Source: Rhopalosiphum padi
Lineage: Eukaryota; Arthropoda; Insecta; Hemiptera; Aphididae
DNA length: 64,000 nt
NCBI RefSeq assembly: GCF_020882245.1
Contig: NC_083597.1
Location: 63,156,152 to 63,220,151 of the forward strand
Direction: 5' to 3'
In this document: one piece after another, positions 48,630 through 60,489 of the stretch
Layout: every line of letters begins with the position of its first letter
Numbering within the stretch: the first letter of the stretch is position 1
Notes under the pieces: model-generated
The model's database searches: none
What the model was told of the DNA's origin: nothing
Seen by the model: only the letters and a program-made list of their open reading frames with translations
Made by a program: the position numbers and the translations under genes

Positions 48630-50580
48630 CTATAATAAAGTGTTTGAAATATGTAATTCATTAATAAACAGTTTTAGTTTTTTTTTTTATGTAAAAACGT
48701 AATTTGTTGTTTTATCATTATTATTATTGTTAATTAATTATTTGTTTACCGGATAAAATCGTGAATATTCATAAAATATTATTGATACCCAGTTAAATGT
48801 TAATCGAATATAATTTAACGAATGTATCTATAAATACACTGCAGAGTGCAGGTACAATAAATTATTTAAATTTTAACTACAATACGAATCAAAAACAAAT
48901 GTTTTCAATGCATACACCAGATTGCTACCAGAAGATGAATACATATTATAAAAAATGTTTTTGATAATTTTAATTAGTAATTGTTATTTTTTCTGAAAAC
49001 TATACATATAATTTTATACTTGTTTTTTTTATCACAACATTTTTTGCATCAAATAATATGTTGTAATATACTTGTTTAATGTTAAATATCAATGTATAAT
49101 ATAAGTTATTATATTATTACTTAATTATTATTATAAACTTTTATTTAGTTTTTGGGGTAAAAAAAAATAGTCGACACATTCATACATTTGAACCTATTCT
49201 TCAAAGTGGAAATATTATGGCTTATAAAATGTATTTTATATAACATTATTATAGCTGGTACATATGTATAACATAACATATTATAAGTAAGCGTGCGACG
49301 ACACCCTCTTTTATTACATAGGTAGTTTTTACTGTTTTCTATCCCGCTGTTCAGTAAATGACGTTAATTCCTTTGTTCGTTCCTGTAGGCTAAAACAAAA
49401 GGTCAAAATAAACTTCTGTCAAATGCGATGGCTTACTAAAATGCATATTTGAAAAACTAAAATAATATCATAGACTTGAAAACCGTCAGTTTTCATATTG
49501 TAAAAACCTTACATATACATAATATGTATATTATATGTATGGGTAGGTAAATATTTTAATGTTATAATATGTTATACAAAACTATATTATGTTATCTGTC
49601 AATTAAGAAGACTAACAATGCACTTTTTGTTTTCTCTCTGGCTCATACGCAGCATAGACGAAATGTATTCGCGCAAAATTTGTTTTTAAGTAATCTTAGA
49701 GAAAACTATCCACTATGAAAATCATAGAGGATAATGTTTTTGAGAGGATGACATTTTTATTTGTCTAAATATTGTCTCAAAAAAATTTAATATCCATTTA
49801 AACTTGCAAATTAAATGTTTATTTTTAGAGTCAAATAATAATAGAATATAATACTGAATTCCAAATTTTCAAAATTATTATCCTCTATAATTTTTGGGAT
49901 AGATAATTTTACTAAAACATCATAAGAAATTATTACGTGAATGCGTTTTAACCACGTGGAACGTGGGGCTTAGAGAGAAAACCCATATTCCGTTGACATA
50001 CTTTTAAGGAGGTATATATTTTTGTTGGTATTGTGTTACTGTGTAAAAATACAGTTAATTTAAATAAAAATTAATTAATTAATCATTTCTATATGTACTG
50101 AAAATATGGACGATTACAGTTTTAAAACAAAATGTTTCGTTTTAAGTTTTACATTATTATTGTGAGCAGTAGGTATAGGTACTTTAATGTAATAAAATAC
50201 ATATAATAATATTATAATATAGTCGAGATGGAAAATTCATGAAAACTTGATAAGCTACTTATTTTTGTTGTTTTAAATAATAATAATAAAAAAACTATTT
50301 TGAATACACGCATTATTGTCATATTATTATGTTATAATAATGCGTGTAGACTAACTACAAGTCCCCGTGGTGGCATATAATATTATTATAGTTACAACTG
50401 TAAACCGTAAATACTTTTATTGTGATATTCATTTATTAGGTATATATAATACGAACCGGAAGAACGTCGTTGATTTTATAACCGTTTTTTTTTAAATTTA
50501 TTTATTTTGAAACGAATAAAGGTAAAATATTTTGGTAAAACAAATAACTATATGGCATATAGGTACTATAACAAACCTCT
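48630..50580. other. AT-rich region
   Basis: No gene supported. A 13-bp-stem hairpin lies at 50,305-50,348. Confidence 0.5.
50305..50348. repeat. Inverted repeat, 13-bp perfect arms
   Basis: TACACGCATTATT and AATAATGCGTGTA enclose an 18-base AT-rich loop. Too short a stem for a typical microRNA precursor; possibly a decayed element end. Confidence 0.85.
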
Positions 50581-50724
50581 TCGCGGATGATCGGACCGAC
50601 AATATACCGTGACGAGGACGACGACGATCAGTGATCACTTGACCAAATCTACGTTTTAATTTCGTATTGTGCACCAATATGTGTATTGTTTAAGTATAAT
50701 ACATACATCTACAACCGGTCTCAG

Positions 50725-50880
50725 GATATCCTGAATCCGTACCGGAAACGCGAAAAACCACAAGTTCCTCTGACCTACACGTCTAGATTATTGTCGCCAT
50801 CGTACACATACTATAGCTACGGCCATCAACACTGTGAAATCCGGAAGTCGGAATCGACCTATACGGCCGTAAGACTATAA
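50725..50880 (+). CDS. Candidate terminal exon, 51 codons, unrecognised
   Basis: The acceptor is CTACAACCGGTCTCAG ending at 50,724. The frame (phase 0) reads DILNPYRKREKPQVPLTYTS, RLLSPSYTYYSYGHQHCEIR and KSESTYTAVRL to TAA at 50,878-50,880. Codons are mixed in their third base and residues are varied. Proline, serine, tyrosine and basic residues dominate, as in a cytoplasmic tail or a disordered C-terminus. A CpG-rich patch with a GCGGCCGC follows at 50,895-50,965 and would fall in the 3'UTR. If not spliced, the frame extends upstream to 50,686 through low-complexity sequence. One of the better coding candidates here, but no family is recognised. Confidence 0.28.
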   Translation, partial: DILNPYRKREKPQVPLTYTSRLLSPSYTYYSYGHQHCEIRKSESTYTAVRL

Positions 50881-50884
50881 TATA

Positions 50885-53800
50885 ATAATAATTGTTCCGC
50901 GGCCGCTGCAACGTTACGGTGTGCTGCACCCGCGACCGCATTTGAAACGGCACACGGACGTATTTATTTACTAATAATTAGGTATATATATATATATATT
51001 AATATATTTATATTCCTATATTTTATAAATATTTTAGCATTTTTAGCCAACGCTGTCAGTTTTAACTGCTGTTAATTATTGTTAATAGATACGTACGTCG
51101 TATAAACAGACATGTAGGTACATGCGCACCCATAATATTTTTATCAACTTTATTGCATAAAAGTTTTCTTTTAAGATTTTTAACCTTCAATATTTTTCGA
51201 AAATCAAGTTTTAAAAATTACTATATTGAATATAGTACAAAATTTATTTCATATTTTGTCAGAAATTTGTGTTACGTTACACAACGTGTTTATTTTCCTT
51301 AAACCGGTATACATTTTATTATGTAGGCTACATTTTTTTTTAGTAAAATTAAACTTACAGTTAATTAAGTATGACATTTCGATATTAATTATTTGATTTG
51401 TATTTTTGTATTTATTTTATTTGTTATATGTATTAAATTATGAAATAAATTATTTGATTTGTATAGAATACCCCAAATAATAATAATAATAGATGGATAA
51501 TTAAACAATAATTAATAAGGCTAATAATAAGGTTATTAGTATAAACTTAAAATTTGCATTACTTAACAGTTAACTTATATTATTAGTTATTACATAACTG
51601 GTAAATTTGTATCATGTTTTTACAAATTAATATTAATATGTATTAACTATTAAGTGTTTCAGTTACCTTAATTTCATTAATATTTCTCGTTATCTCTTCT
51701 CTTTCTCAACATTAATTCTGATGTTGTTATATGAAAAAAAAATATTATTTTCATATTAGAACTTGGTTTTATTATATAATAGTTATATATTTGTATTGTT
51801 ATTGTCACAATTTTATATAAGTTATTAATTTAAAATTAATTATTAAGCTATCATAGTCTTTGAATAATATCTATAAATGTATATAATCATTATATTATTT
51901 AAACTGCTGGAAAAAAGTAAAAAAAGTACCTAATTTAAATAGTAGAAAGTAGATAAGGGTGACTAATGGCTAGAGAGAAAAATTCTATATAATATGGATA
52001 ACTAATTAACAAAGTTTTAAGATTTTTAATCGACAAAATATAATCAGCAGTACATTTTTTTTGTGGGGGGAGTGGCTTTTTCTATGTCTGGATACCACTG
52101 AATTAAAGAAATAGCTCAATGTATTAGTATTTTACTCATGCCTATTAAAATATTTATATCCAAACGGCAAAAGTGAAATTAATTTTATTAGATCCAACAC
52201 CATGTTTCGAGGTATATTTCAAAGCTAAGCTTACAGTTTATTCGGAATATCCAGGAATTATTCGAATTTTCCCGGGCTCTTAAAGGATATTTTAAACACC
52301 CTCGACAAATCTCCAAAAATATATGTCACTGTAAATAATATGCATTCGTTGAATTAATCACTATCTTGTATGGGCTATTTTAATTAAAAATCAACAATTT
52401 ATTAGTATACGCACATTATCTAATAATTATATCGATAAATTCAATGAATGTTTTATGCCTATAGGCATAACTATAATACTATTGAGTATTATAAAATATA
52501 TATTATATACTCAATTCTAATATATTTATATATATATATATATATATAATTGAAATTTACTTTATTTTAAACTATAGATTTAATCTTCATATGCATTTAA
52601 ATATTGGGCTAATTAGGGCTTTTATAATTATGTCAAACGATTGTGAGGAGGATTCTATGAGAGGGAATAGTAGCAAAATATTTCTGATCCTAAGCTCAAA
52701 AAATGCAAAGCCTGTTTATGAAATTGAATATGTGACGCTGATAATAATATTATCGTTATATTATATTACATTGTCACATAAACATTTTTTTTTTCGTAAA
52801 AAATAGTTGTTAAACTCGAATTCGAGCATACGACTATAACAGTGCAACAACTGTTGTATTCTGTATGTATTATAATAAATTGTGTGGGCGACGACGACTT
52901 TGTGCGTCGGCGGCTTCGAGGGGATGAGCGCGGTTTAGGTGTTGTGGTCACGAAAGAACGGATCGCGGGTTTCCTTTTAGCCTAATTGAACTGCTGAACA
53001 GGGCTGGACGATGCGGCGGAGGGTCTGAAAACGACACATGTAGTTCTTATCATTATTGCGTGTTTTTAGATAGTTTCGAATTAATACAGACATGACGATG
53101 GCGCGAGCTTTGTTTCCGAGTAATACACGGCCCCGCGATGGTCTATAACAATATTATTATAAATGTGTGTGACTCTACAACCGGAATCGATCTGTATCAT
53201 GATAGCAGGTACGTGGTTATGTGTCTGCATGCGTGGTGAATATGACGTATGCATGCGGTTATATATCAAAAAGTATGATAATTTTAGAATAAAATTGTTT
53301 CGTATATTAAGACTTTTACGTTAAATGACATTAATCGCATCGCTTAGAATTTGAAATAAATATATATTATAAATAAAAATGTATGTAATACTTAATATTC
53401 TACCAAAACGTTACTAGTGGAATAATTTTTGTTTTTATAATATAATCAAAAATCTGTTAAAAATAAAATAATAAATTAAAATGACGTTTAATCATAGTAT
53501 TATTATGTCTCGAATGACGGATCCAAGAAGCCTTACACTGAATGCACTTTATTGACGATTATTTATATACATTTATAATATTATTAGTACAATTTTGGTT
53601 TTTAGATTATTAATTGGTCCCAGTTGAACAACTAATTTAATCATTTACGTACATAATAATATGTACTTGATTGATGCAAGCGGACAACGTGTTTTTTTGC
53701 AAAATAATTTATGATGTGGACAAAGGCGATTAATATAACATACGCATAACGTTAAGTTGTTGATAATTTTTTTTGGGGGATAATATTAATCGTACGCACG

Positions 53801-54655
53801 TTTAATTATATAATATAGAACATAAATCTTATGCAACATTCAAAATAATCATTAATCACATAACATATGATGCAGTAAAATTATTCGTGTGCGCTAGACT
53901 TACTTCTTCGTTATTATTTAGTATGGCGTACAACTCGTGGCTCGTGGTATTATAGCGTATAATAATATCTAAAAGCATATTTTTATCATTGCTCACTACT
54001 TGTGTAATACCTATACTAATAAGACAGATTTAAAATTGCTAAAGCAGAAATTTAACAAGCACACAATGTGCCAAGAGGGTACAACTGGTTAAACAGATAA
54101 TTTTTTTACTTTTATTTATTAGTTAATGGATTTTCAAATTTTCAAATTAATCACTTAACCAGTTAACAGTTAACTATTTGGAGTTATAATTTGAATTTAT
54201 CCCATTGAAATAAAAAAAATAATCACTAGGTTTACCTGTGTAAAATGTATATCTATATAACAGTAGTTATTCATTTATTATTTCTTAGCTCAACTATGAT
54301 GTAATAAAATTACTTAAATTGTAATTAAACAAATAATTAATATTCATTGATTATTAAGTTATTTATTTGACATAAACGTATAATTTCTACATACCCCTAC
54401 AGCTACAATAAAAAAGAACAGTAGAAGGCATTTTAACAAAATGTTATTTTTTAATTTAATTAACGCTAATTGGCATTTGTTAAAAGTAATGTAAATTTAA
54501 TTACAGTTAATTAGTAAAAAAAAAACAGAATACAGACAATAGTAATAATAGCAAGAATGTATCAAAAATTTATTGTTTGTTGAAGTCTTAAGTACGAAAT
54601 ATAGTGGGTCATTATTAGCTATTGACGTAGTTTTAATTAATGGAGTATTTTTACA
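50885..54655. other. AT-rich region with one mixed patch
   Basis: After a CpG patch ending at 50,970 the DNA is AT-rich. A 71-codon plus frame at 52,591-52,806 includes SNDCEEDSMRGNSSKIFLIL, which reads naturally but has no splice or start support. A CpG-containing patch at 52,880-53,040 has overlapping frames on both strands. TA runs occur at 52,528-52,550. Confidence 0.4.
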
Positions 54656-54662
54656 AATTTAG

Positions 54663-54843
54663 TTCTGTAAACTAGTATGTAAAAAATTCTTGGAGTCTGG
54701 TATACCTGGGATACAAATGCTGAATCTTTCTAACAAGTTGTGTGCGTCAATGATTCCATTGGTTAACTCCCAAATAAGGCGACAGCTAGAGATGTTGCGA
54801 CGTTTGGATAACGATTTAAGTACGAGTAATTCCTTAATAATAG
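54663..54843 (+). CDS. Candidate internal exon, 181 nt, unrecognised
   Basis: The acceptor is GTATTTTTACAAATTTAG ending at 54,662. The donor is ATAATAG followed by GTAAGCG. One frame is open throughout: FCKLVCKKFLESGIPGIQML, NLSNKLCASMIPLVNSQIRR and QLEMLRRLDNDLSTSNSLII, entering in phase 0 and leaving one base. The residue mix is typical of a folded, partly helical protein, with none of the Tyr/Ile/His repeat bias of random frames nearby. The string LESGIPGIQ recalls the SGIP-type motif of takeout/JHBP-like insect proteins, but that resemblance is weak and I do not assign the family. Read unspliced, the frame ends at 54,888-54,890. Confidence 0.33.
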
Positions 54844-54894
54844 GTAAGCGTGTACTGATGGAATTGATGTATAATATTGAAACGATGTAGCAAA

Positions 54895-55315
54895 ACTTAA
54901 GAATCGATTTTGTAATCTATCAAGAATCCGTATATTACATATTGTTTAAGGGAATAAAACTATAGTTATTATTTAAAAAGTGTAAGTTGTATAATCGCTA
55001 CGAAGTGTGATCCGTGTAATATAATAATAATAAAAATATATGTAATTAAATTATTTTCTACCAAGTTAATAAGTTGGTATTTTTCTATGTATAAATTTTA
55101 AACTCTTCTATTAGGTGTAATTATTAGTAATTTATAAAAAGTATGAATAGGTTTTTAGAATATTTTACTAAAATCAAAAAATCAAATTATTTTTAGATGT
55201 TATTATTTTATTTTATTTATTTCGTTTTGTTGTACTATGTTCGATTGTGAAGGGATTTGTACAATATACTAGTCGTTAAATATAAGCATATTTACTTAAA
55301 CAACTAAGAAGTATA
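54895..55315. other. AT-rich spacer
   Basis: No feature seen. Confidence 0.5.
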
Positions 55316-55326
55316 ATAAGAAGAGC

Positions 55327-55387
55327 GTCGGTGGCCGACTTCGACAAGCCGTATTTTCGTTGAGGCGTATCCTCGCCGAAAATAGGC
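55327..55387. repeat. Strong paired stem-loops, possible structured RNA
   Basis: Two adjacent hairpins lie in an isolated GC-containing patch. The first is GTCGG, loop TGG, CCGAC (55,327-55,339). The second runs from GCC at 55,348 to GGC at 55,387: TATTTTCGTTGAGG against CCTCGCCGAAAATA around the loop CGTAT, with an outer GCC/GGC clamp and one bulged G. That gives about 15 canonical pairs, one G-T type and one mismatch. It could be an RNA structure or the terminal hairpin of a mobile element. No known RNA family is recognised. Confidence 0.7.
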
Positions 55388-55389
55388 AG

Positions 55390-55820
55390 TGGCACTTAAT
55401 AGTTGTTGATATATTTTCTCTAAATTCAATGCAATATAAAAAAAATGCACTAATATCAATGTGTATTAAATATTAATACAAAAAACAATGTTCAAAATAT
55501 GTATGGATATAGGTAAGTTCTTCTATAACATTAAAAAATATACAAATTTGAATTACTAATATTTGTTTAACAAATATAGGAAGACAGTTTAAAAATATTT
55601 TGGTCTAGCCTTTTACAAATGTCTAGTTTGGCCTATGATCGTTTGTAAATTGTCTATAATATATTGTATACTTCGATACGCGTACATAGAGTGTGCGTAA
55701 ATTATATTGATACAATACAAGTAATATTATACTCTTCCGACGAAACGACCGAAATAATCACAATATCACATTATTATTGACACGTTAAGTATCCTATACA
55801 CATACTTCGGCGAAATTGTT
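55390..55820. other. AT-rich spacer
   Basis: A GATATAG/GTAAGTTC donor-like match lies at about 55,511 with no coding sequence before it. Nothing else is seen. Confidence 0.5.
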
Positions 55821-55826
55821 ACAATA

Positions 55827-56040
55827 ATGTATGATAATTATTATAATACGTACAAGCGAAATTGGTATAGAACGCAGTTTAAAATACACGGTCGACCTGT
55901 TCACGGCGTCCAAACAAAGGGCGTATTACGCGGCCGCGGAACCGTTCTCAGACGCGAAACAGCGAAGGGAAGTGGCAATGCTTATACCGCGTGTACAATC
56001 ATGTACAACCACGGGATATAGGTACATGTTGGTAGTTTAG
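55827..56040 (+). other. GC-containing patch with two overlapping frames
   Basis: Two plus frames are open together: one from ATG 55,827 (later KIHGRPVHGVQTKGVLRGRG), the other from 55,831 (later ASKQRAYYAAAEPFSDAKQR, then REVAMLIPRVQ). The second has the more natural composition. It is not possible to choose between them. The patch contains GCGGCCGC at about 55,930. It could be an exon, a decayed gene piece or a regulatory patch. Confidence 0.15.
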
Positions 56041-56099
56041 AGAGGGTCGAGTACTCGAGTGCCGTTCGGATATCGTTATCATCAGGTAAACCTACGCTC

Positions 56100-57980
56100 A
56101 CGTAACCTGCGCGTAGATAGCACTAGAAAAAAAATATGTAGTCAAATACCAATATAAAACTTTATGTTATTTACACGTTTGTATAGTATTATTTTATACA
56201 TGGGGGTTGAGGGAGGGGAGCTAGGTTAAAATTATCCTTTACATTGTAAAGTTTACGACATGGAATATATTATATAATATAAATGTCCAACATACGTATT
56301 TTATCTTTAAATTATTAGTAATAAATATTAAATAGTATTTTACACAAAGATAGTATTGATATGATATAAATTATAACATTTATATATGTATACATACGAT
56401 TATAAATACAACATATGTTATTCACACTTTTTTTAATTAACATAATGTAATTACTATAATAACGACCATTCACCAAACAATATTTCTGTCTATAGTACTG
56501 TATGTCTGTATGCGGTAACCATGCTGTGTATGTAACTCATCTCAGTTCGGTATAATTCAATTGAAACAAAAACATATAGAATCCGTTCATATCTATATAC
56601 ACTTTGCACAGTGCACAAGTCAATGTGACGTCGTATAATGTTTACTTATTTAAATTAATAGATAGAAATCACAATTGTGAAGTACACAAATTACATTTTT
56701 AAATGCTGGCACTTAAATCCGGTAAAAAGAAATATAACAAGTTGTTATTAGTATAATAGACATTAATGACAAGAATATTGTTTAATTAACGATAGATTTA
56801 GATATGAGAAAAATATAAGTAGTGTAAAACAACGGAGAGGTTCATAAAATGATTAGCAACTTCAGAAATATGGAATGAAACAGATAGTCTCGTCTTATAA
56901 TACATGGAATAAAAGACTAAAAAAGTCGGAGAGTCAGTTTTATCGTTCAAGAGCTTATTAAATGCATTTATATTCGATGTACATATTTGTACATATTAAA
57001 TAGAAATCAAACCTAACCTCGAGAATAGCAAGTTTTTACAAAAGGTAATGATTTTAAAGGATAATAAAACTCGAAATATTTTACAACTTGTTTAATTAGT
57101 TTCAAGTGCAGCAAGAAATTTTATTGTACATGTTGGGAAATAGTGTGAATTAGAAAGACTGCAAAGTGGTATACTAAACGATTTGGAATATTATAATTAG
57201 AGAACGGATTTAAATAGTCTAAATAACAAGAAAAATGACTTAATTTTTAATGCTTTAAAAAAAAGCTCTTAAAATTATTTTGAATATTGAAAAAAATTGT
57301 TTAATTATATAAATTTGTATTCTTAGTTTTATTAATTTATCGTATTATTTTCATCATCTTCTAGTTCTTCTTTCTTCTTTTACTCTGAAAATTATTTCCA
57401 AAAAATGAATATGCAATTTAGATAGATACATTTGTTAACTTTTACCTTGTGTTTCATAATAGCACTGTATAATCAGCAGCTGCTTAATTTTTATCAAAAT
57501 TTATCAATTCCTATATAAAAATGATTTAAAATCATAAATAATGCACTAGAAATGTCAAAAAATGTTAAATAGAAATTATATTTTTTAATTCCTAGATGTA
57601 TGAAATGAACTTTGTGCTTGGAAAGCAATGTTTTCGGAAAATAATGCATTTTGCATTTAAATCCGTTTCCTAATTATGATAAATGGGTCTACAATAAATT
57701 CAGGACAGCTCTTATTACTTATTGTACCTAATGAAAAGTGAAACAAAAGTATTGAGTAATAATTGGTTAAAGTTATCCCCTTCACCTAAAAAAAGATAAT
57801 ATCTAATCAAACTAATAACAAGTAATAACAGTGTAAGTTATAAACTATATTATATTTATATAGTGTACACAGTACACACTAAGCCTTTTTTTCTAAATTG
57901 TGTTCAATTATTGTTTCTCGCAATAAAACACTATTCGAGAATTATGTATTATTGTATATATTATTTAATATAATAGGTAC
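56100..57980. other. AT-rich region
   Basis: No gene seen. A GGGGTTGAGGGAGGGGAG patch lies at about 56,204. AT-rich elsewhere. Confidence 0.5.
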
Positions 57981-58137
57981 ATTCCGTTTTCGGTTATTCG
58001 CTTCGCGTCGGTTCGACGGAGGACGCAGCTGTCTCGTATGTGACGTTAACGGTTTTTAATGATTCCCCGTCGTCGGATAACGCTGCTGCAAGAGAACTCG
58101 GCTGTATTACTAATATTATTGTTACCGTATTGTATCG

Positions 58138-58141
<4 letters not shown>

Positions 58142-58170
<29 letters not shown>
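58142..58170. repeat. (AT)14 microsatellite
   Basis: Uninterrupted AT run of 29 bp; it supplies the YIYIYIYI part of the long minus frame. Confidence 0.95.
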
Positions 58171-58171
<1 letters not shown>

Positions 58172-58879
58172 CTGTGGAATATGTTGGTCGAATAATAATT
58201 GTGTGCCTCAGCTATATAGTATAGATATATAAATATATAATACATACTATAGGCAATGTATCTGGGGAAAAATATTATTATACATATATGTATTAAAATC
58301 GAATAAAGTACGAATTTCAGACAAGTATACGCCGCAGAGCGATTGATTAGGCGTGTTTCGGATGCGTTAAACAAAAAAAAAAAAAAAAAAACCGAAACGA
58401 AAAAAAATATAAAACCTCTATACAGTTTTCGGCCATTGAAACGTTCGAAATTGTTTTTATTATGCATGCAACGTAGGTATATACACATTAGCGAGGCGAG
58501 TGTATGGAGTAGGTACGATATTATGTAGAATGATGCGGAAGAGGTGGAAAGGGGCAGGACTAACGGGTGGTGGTGGCAGTGGCGGTGGATCGGGTTAAAA
58601 GGCCGGGGATGAGACCGGACGCACATAAAAAAAAAAAAACAAAAAACAAAACTAAAAACTAAAAAGCCTCCCGGGTATTCGACCCGGCGAATATCCATGG
58701 CAACGAGCAGATTTTTTTTTAACCACTCCTTTTGACCGACGATCCCGAACGCATACATACCATATATAATACCGCCGCCGCTGCCGGTTCGGCGTACACA
58801 CACTTTTCCCAAAAAAAGTCGCTTAAACACTACTGACGTTCCATTAAAACGAGAACTGTAGAATATACGTATACACTCG

Positions 58880-58902
58880 TAATAATAATAATAATAATAA
58901 TA
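58880..58902. repeat. (TAA)n microsatellite
   Basis: About seven TAA units, uninterrupted. Confidence 0.9.
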
Positions 58903-59004
58903 TATAGATACGGGTGAAAAAAAATAAAATAAAAAACGACGGAAATAAAATCGAATATATAGAACTATACAATATACATATAAATATGCGTGTGTGTGTT
59001 ATAA

Positions 59005-60075
59005 AAACGGTAAGAGGGGTGAATGAACGATGACGGGAGAGGGGTATGAGAGTTAGCTTTTGATTATACTCACAAAGTCACAAGCGCGGGTGCAAATAAA
59101 ATATTACCTACATATATATATATACACGCACAGACTAGTCGATAGATTTTTTTTTAATACCATCTGCACACGTTTACATCGGGCGTGTTGTTTCCGATGA
59201 CAAAGTGAAGAAAAAATTGTGTTTGTGATGGAAAAAAAACGAATTAAACGTATAATAACAACGGATGTAATATTTGTTACCTATATAGTATACATCATAG
59301 AGTAACAGCTATTTGTGACACGAATATACCGTTTTATAGTTTATAACTTTTGAGGAACGTTTACAATTGTTACTAAAAAAAAATATGCGAATCGGGAGTA
59401 AAATAAATGTTTTTACAACACCGGAACAGAAACCATAAATGTATTATAAATTATAAACTAGAACCACTATAAGATTAAAATGTAACCGCTGAGTCCTATA
59501 TTATAGTTATGTGGCTTTGATAGAAGTTACTAACTGTTGTATAGTTGATAATATCAACGAAGAAACATTAAGTATAGATATTTTTATATAATTCATAATA
59601 ATTCACCTGCTTATTGTACGTTCAACAATCTTTTTGTAACTATCTTCGTGCATAGGTATAGGTAATGTCGTCAGTTCCGCAATACGGTGAATTGCAGTAG
59701 TATAAAATATACAATAAGTGTCAACAACTAAAGCTCGCACAGCTCATCAATCAGCTCAATACTATAATATTATGTTAATAGTATATTTTATAATTACTTT
59801 ATTCGATTACAACTATAATTTCCTGTAGCGCGTCACAACTACTACACCACCTACCGGTACAGATATAATAATATAATGTAACGGCACGCGCGATTGCCGT
59901 CTCGATTTCGAATAAATTGCTCGTCATTGGCGGCCAATTATTATATTATCATTATTTTTATTATTATTATTACGAAGAAACTTGCCGCCGGATATAAGGT
60001 TTGCTTGAGATGACACAATATATATATATATATACGAGTACAACGCCAACCGCTCTAACCGTCGTACACATATTA
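59005..60075. other. Non-coding mosaic
   Basis: AT-rich sequence with small GC patches; no frame with coding signal. Confidence 0.45.
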
Positions 60076-60079
60076 TTAT

Positions 60080-60480
60080 GTACACAAGACGATCGCATCC
60101 CTTTCATGGCCTCGGCGCGGCAATCCACCTGGCTGGACACGCGCCCACTATCTTAATACGCGTTTTGTGTACAGTCTGAGCAATAAGAACACGCGCGTGC
60201 AACCGTTCCCGCGTGTCACGGTCCGGATGATCTGATGTACGTTAGACGTGTGCCGACGACCAGCAGCCGTCACAGACGCCGAGCACACAAAAGACGTTTC
60301 GCGGTCTTACGATCTCCGGCCCTGGCGCACGACCGGGGTGAATCCGTTTTTCCCCTACCCCTCCGGCGACGTTAACAATTATAATTATTATTACCGTTCC
60401 GATGGCGCGAACGCAGGAAGTGTATAACGTACTGCTGCTGCTGCTGCTGCTGTTTCTGCCGCTGCTGTGCACAACAAAAT
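60080..60480. promoter_or_regulatory. CpG-rich promoter-like block
   Basis: A GC-rich stretch of about 400 bp between AT-rich flanks. The minus frame through it (60,242-60,487) has a plausible C-terminal part (GVGEKRIHPGRAPGPEIVRP) but no acceptor or ATG of its own. Openness is expected at this composition. Treated as a likely promoter or enhancer, direction unknown. Confidence 0.3.
60432..60452. repeat. (CTG)7 trinucleotide repeat
   Basis: Seven CTG units followed by imperfect CTG/CCG words; translated as poly-Ser on the minus strand. Confidence 0.95.
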
Positions 60481-60489
60481 AATACAATA

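Larger units (their letters stand above)
58000..59000. other. Mixed block holding the longest open frame and simple repeats
   Basis: Includes a 278-codon minus frame (57,994-58,830) that passes through a TA repeat, A19 and A12 runs and an A-rich purine stretch, so it is probably an artefact. The block is CpG-containing at both ends (58,000-58,100 and 58,540-58,800). A promoter-type role for these ends is possible but no clear motif cluster was found. Confidence 0.35.

Noticed and set aside
55831..56040. Weak similarity of the peptide to the C-terminal part of insect odorant receptors
   Set aside because: Only a loose spacing of Arg, Gln, Tyr and Gly agrees, without the conserved aphid receptor residues, and a second frame is open over the same bases.
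57994..58830. 278-codon minus frame, the longest in the window
   Set aside because: It begins at GTG, not ATG, and passes through an AT repeat, A-runs and a TCT-rich stretch that translate to Phe, Ile and Tyr runs. Such repeats carry no stops in this frame. Only the last 40 residues look natural.
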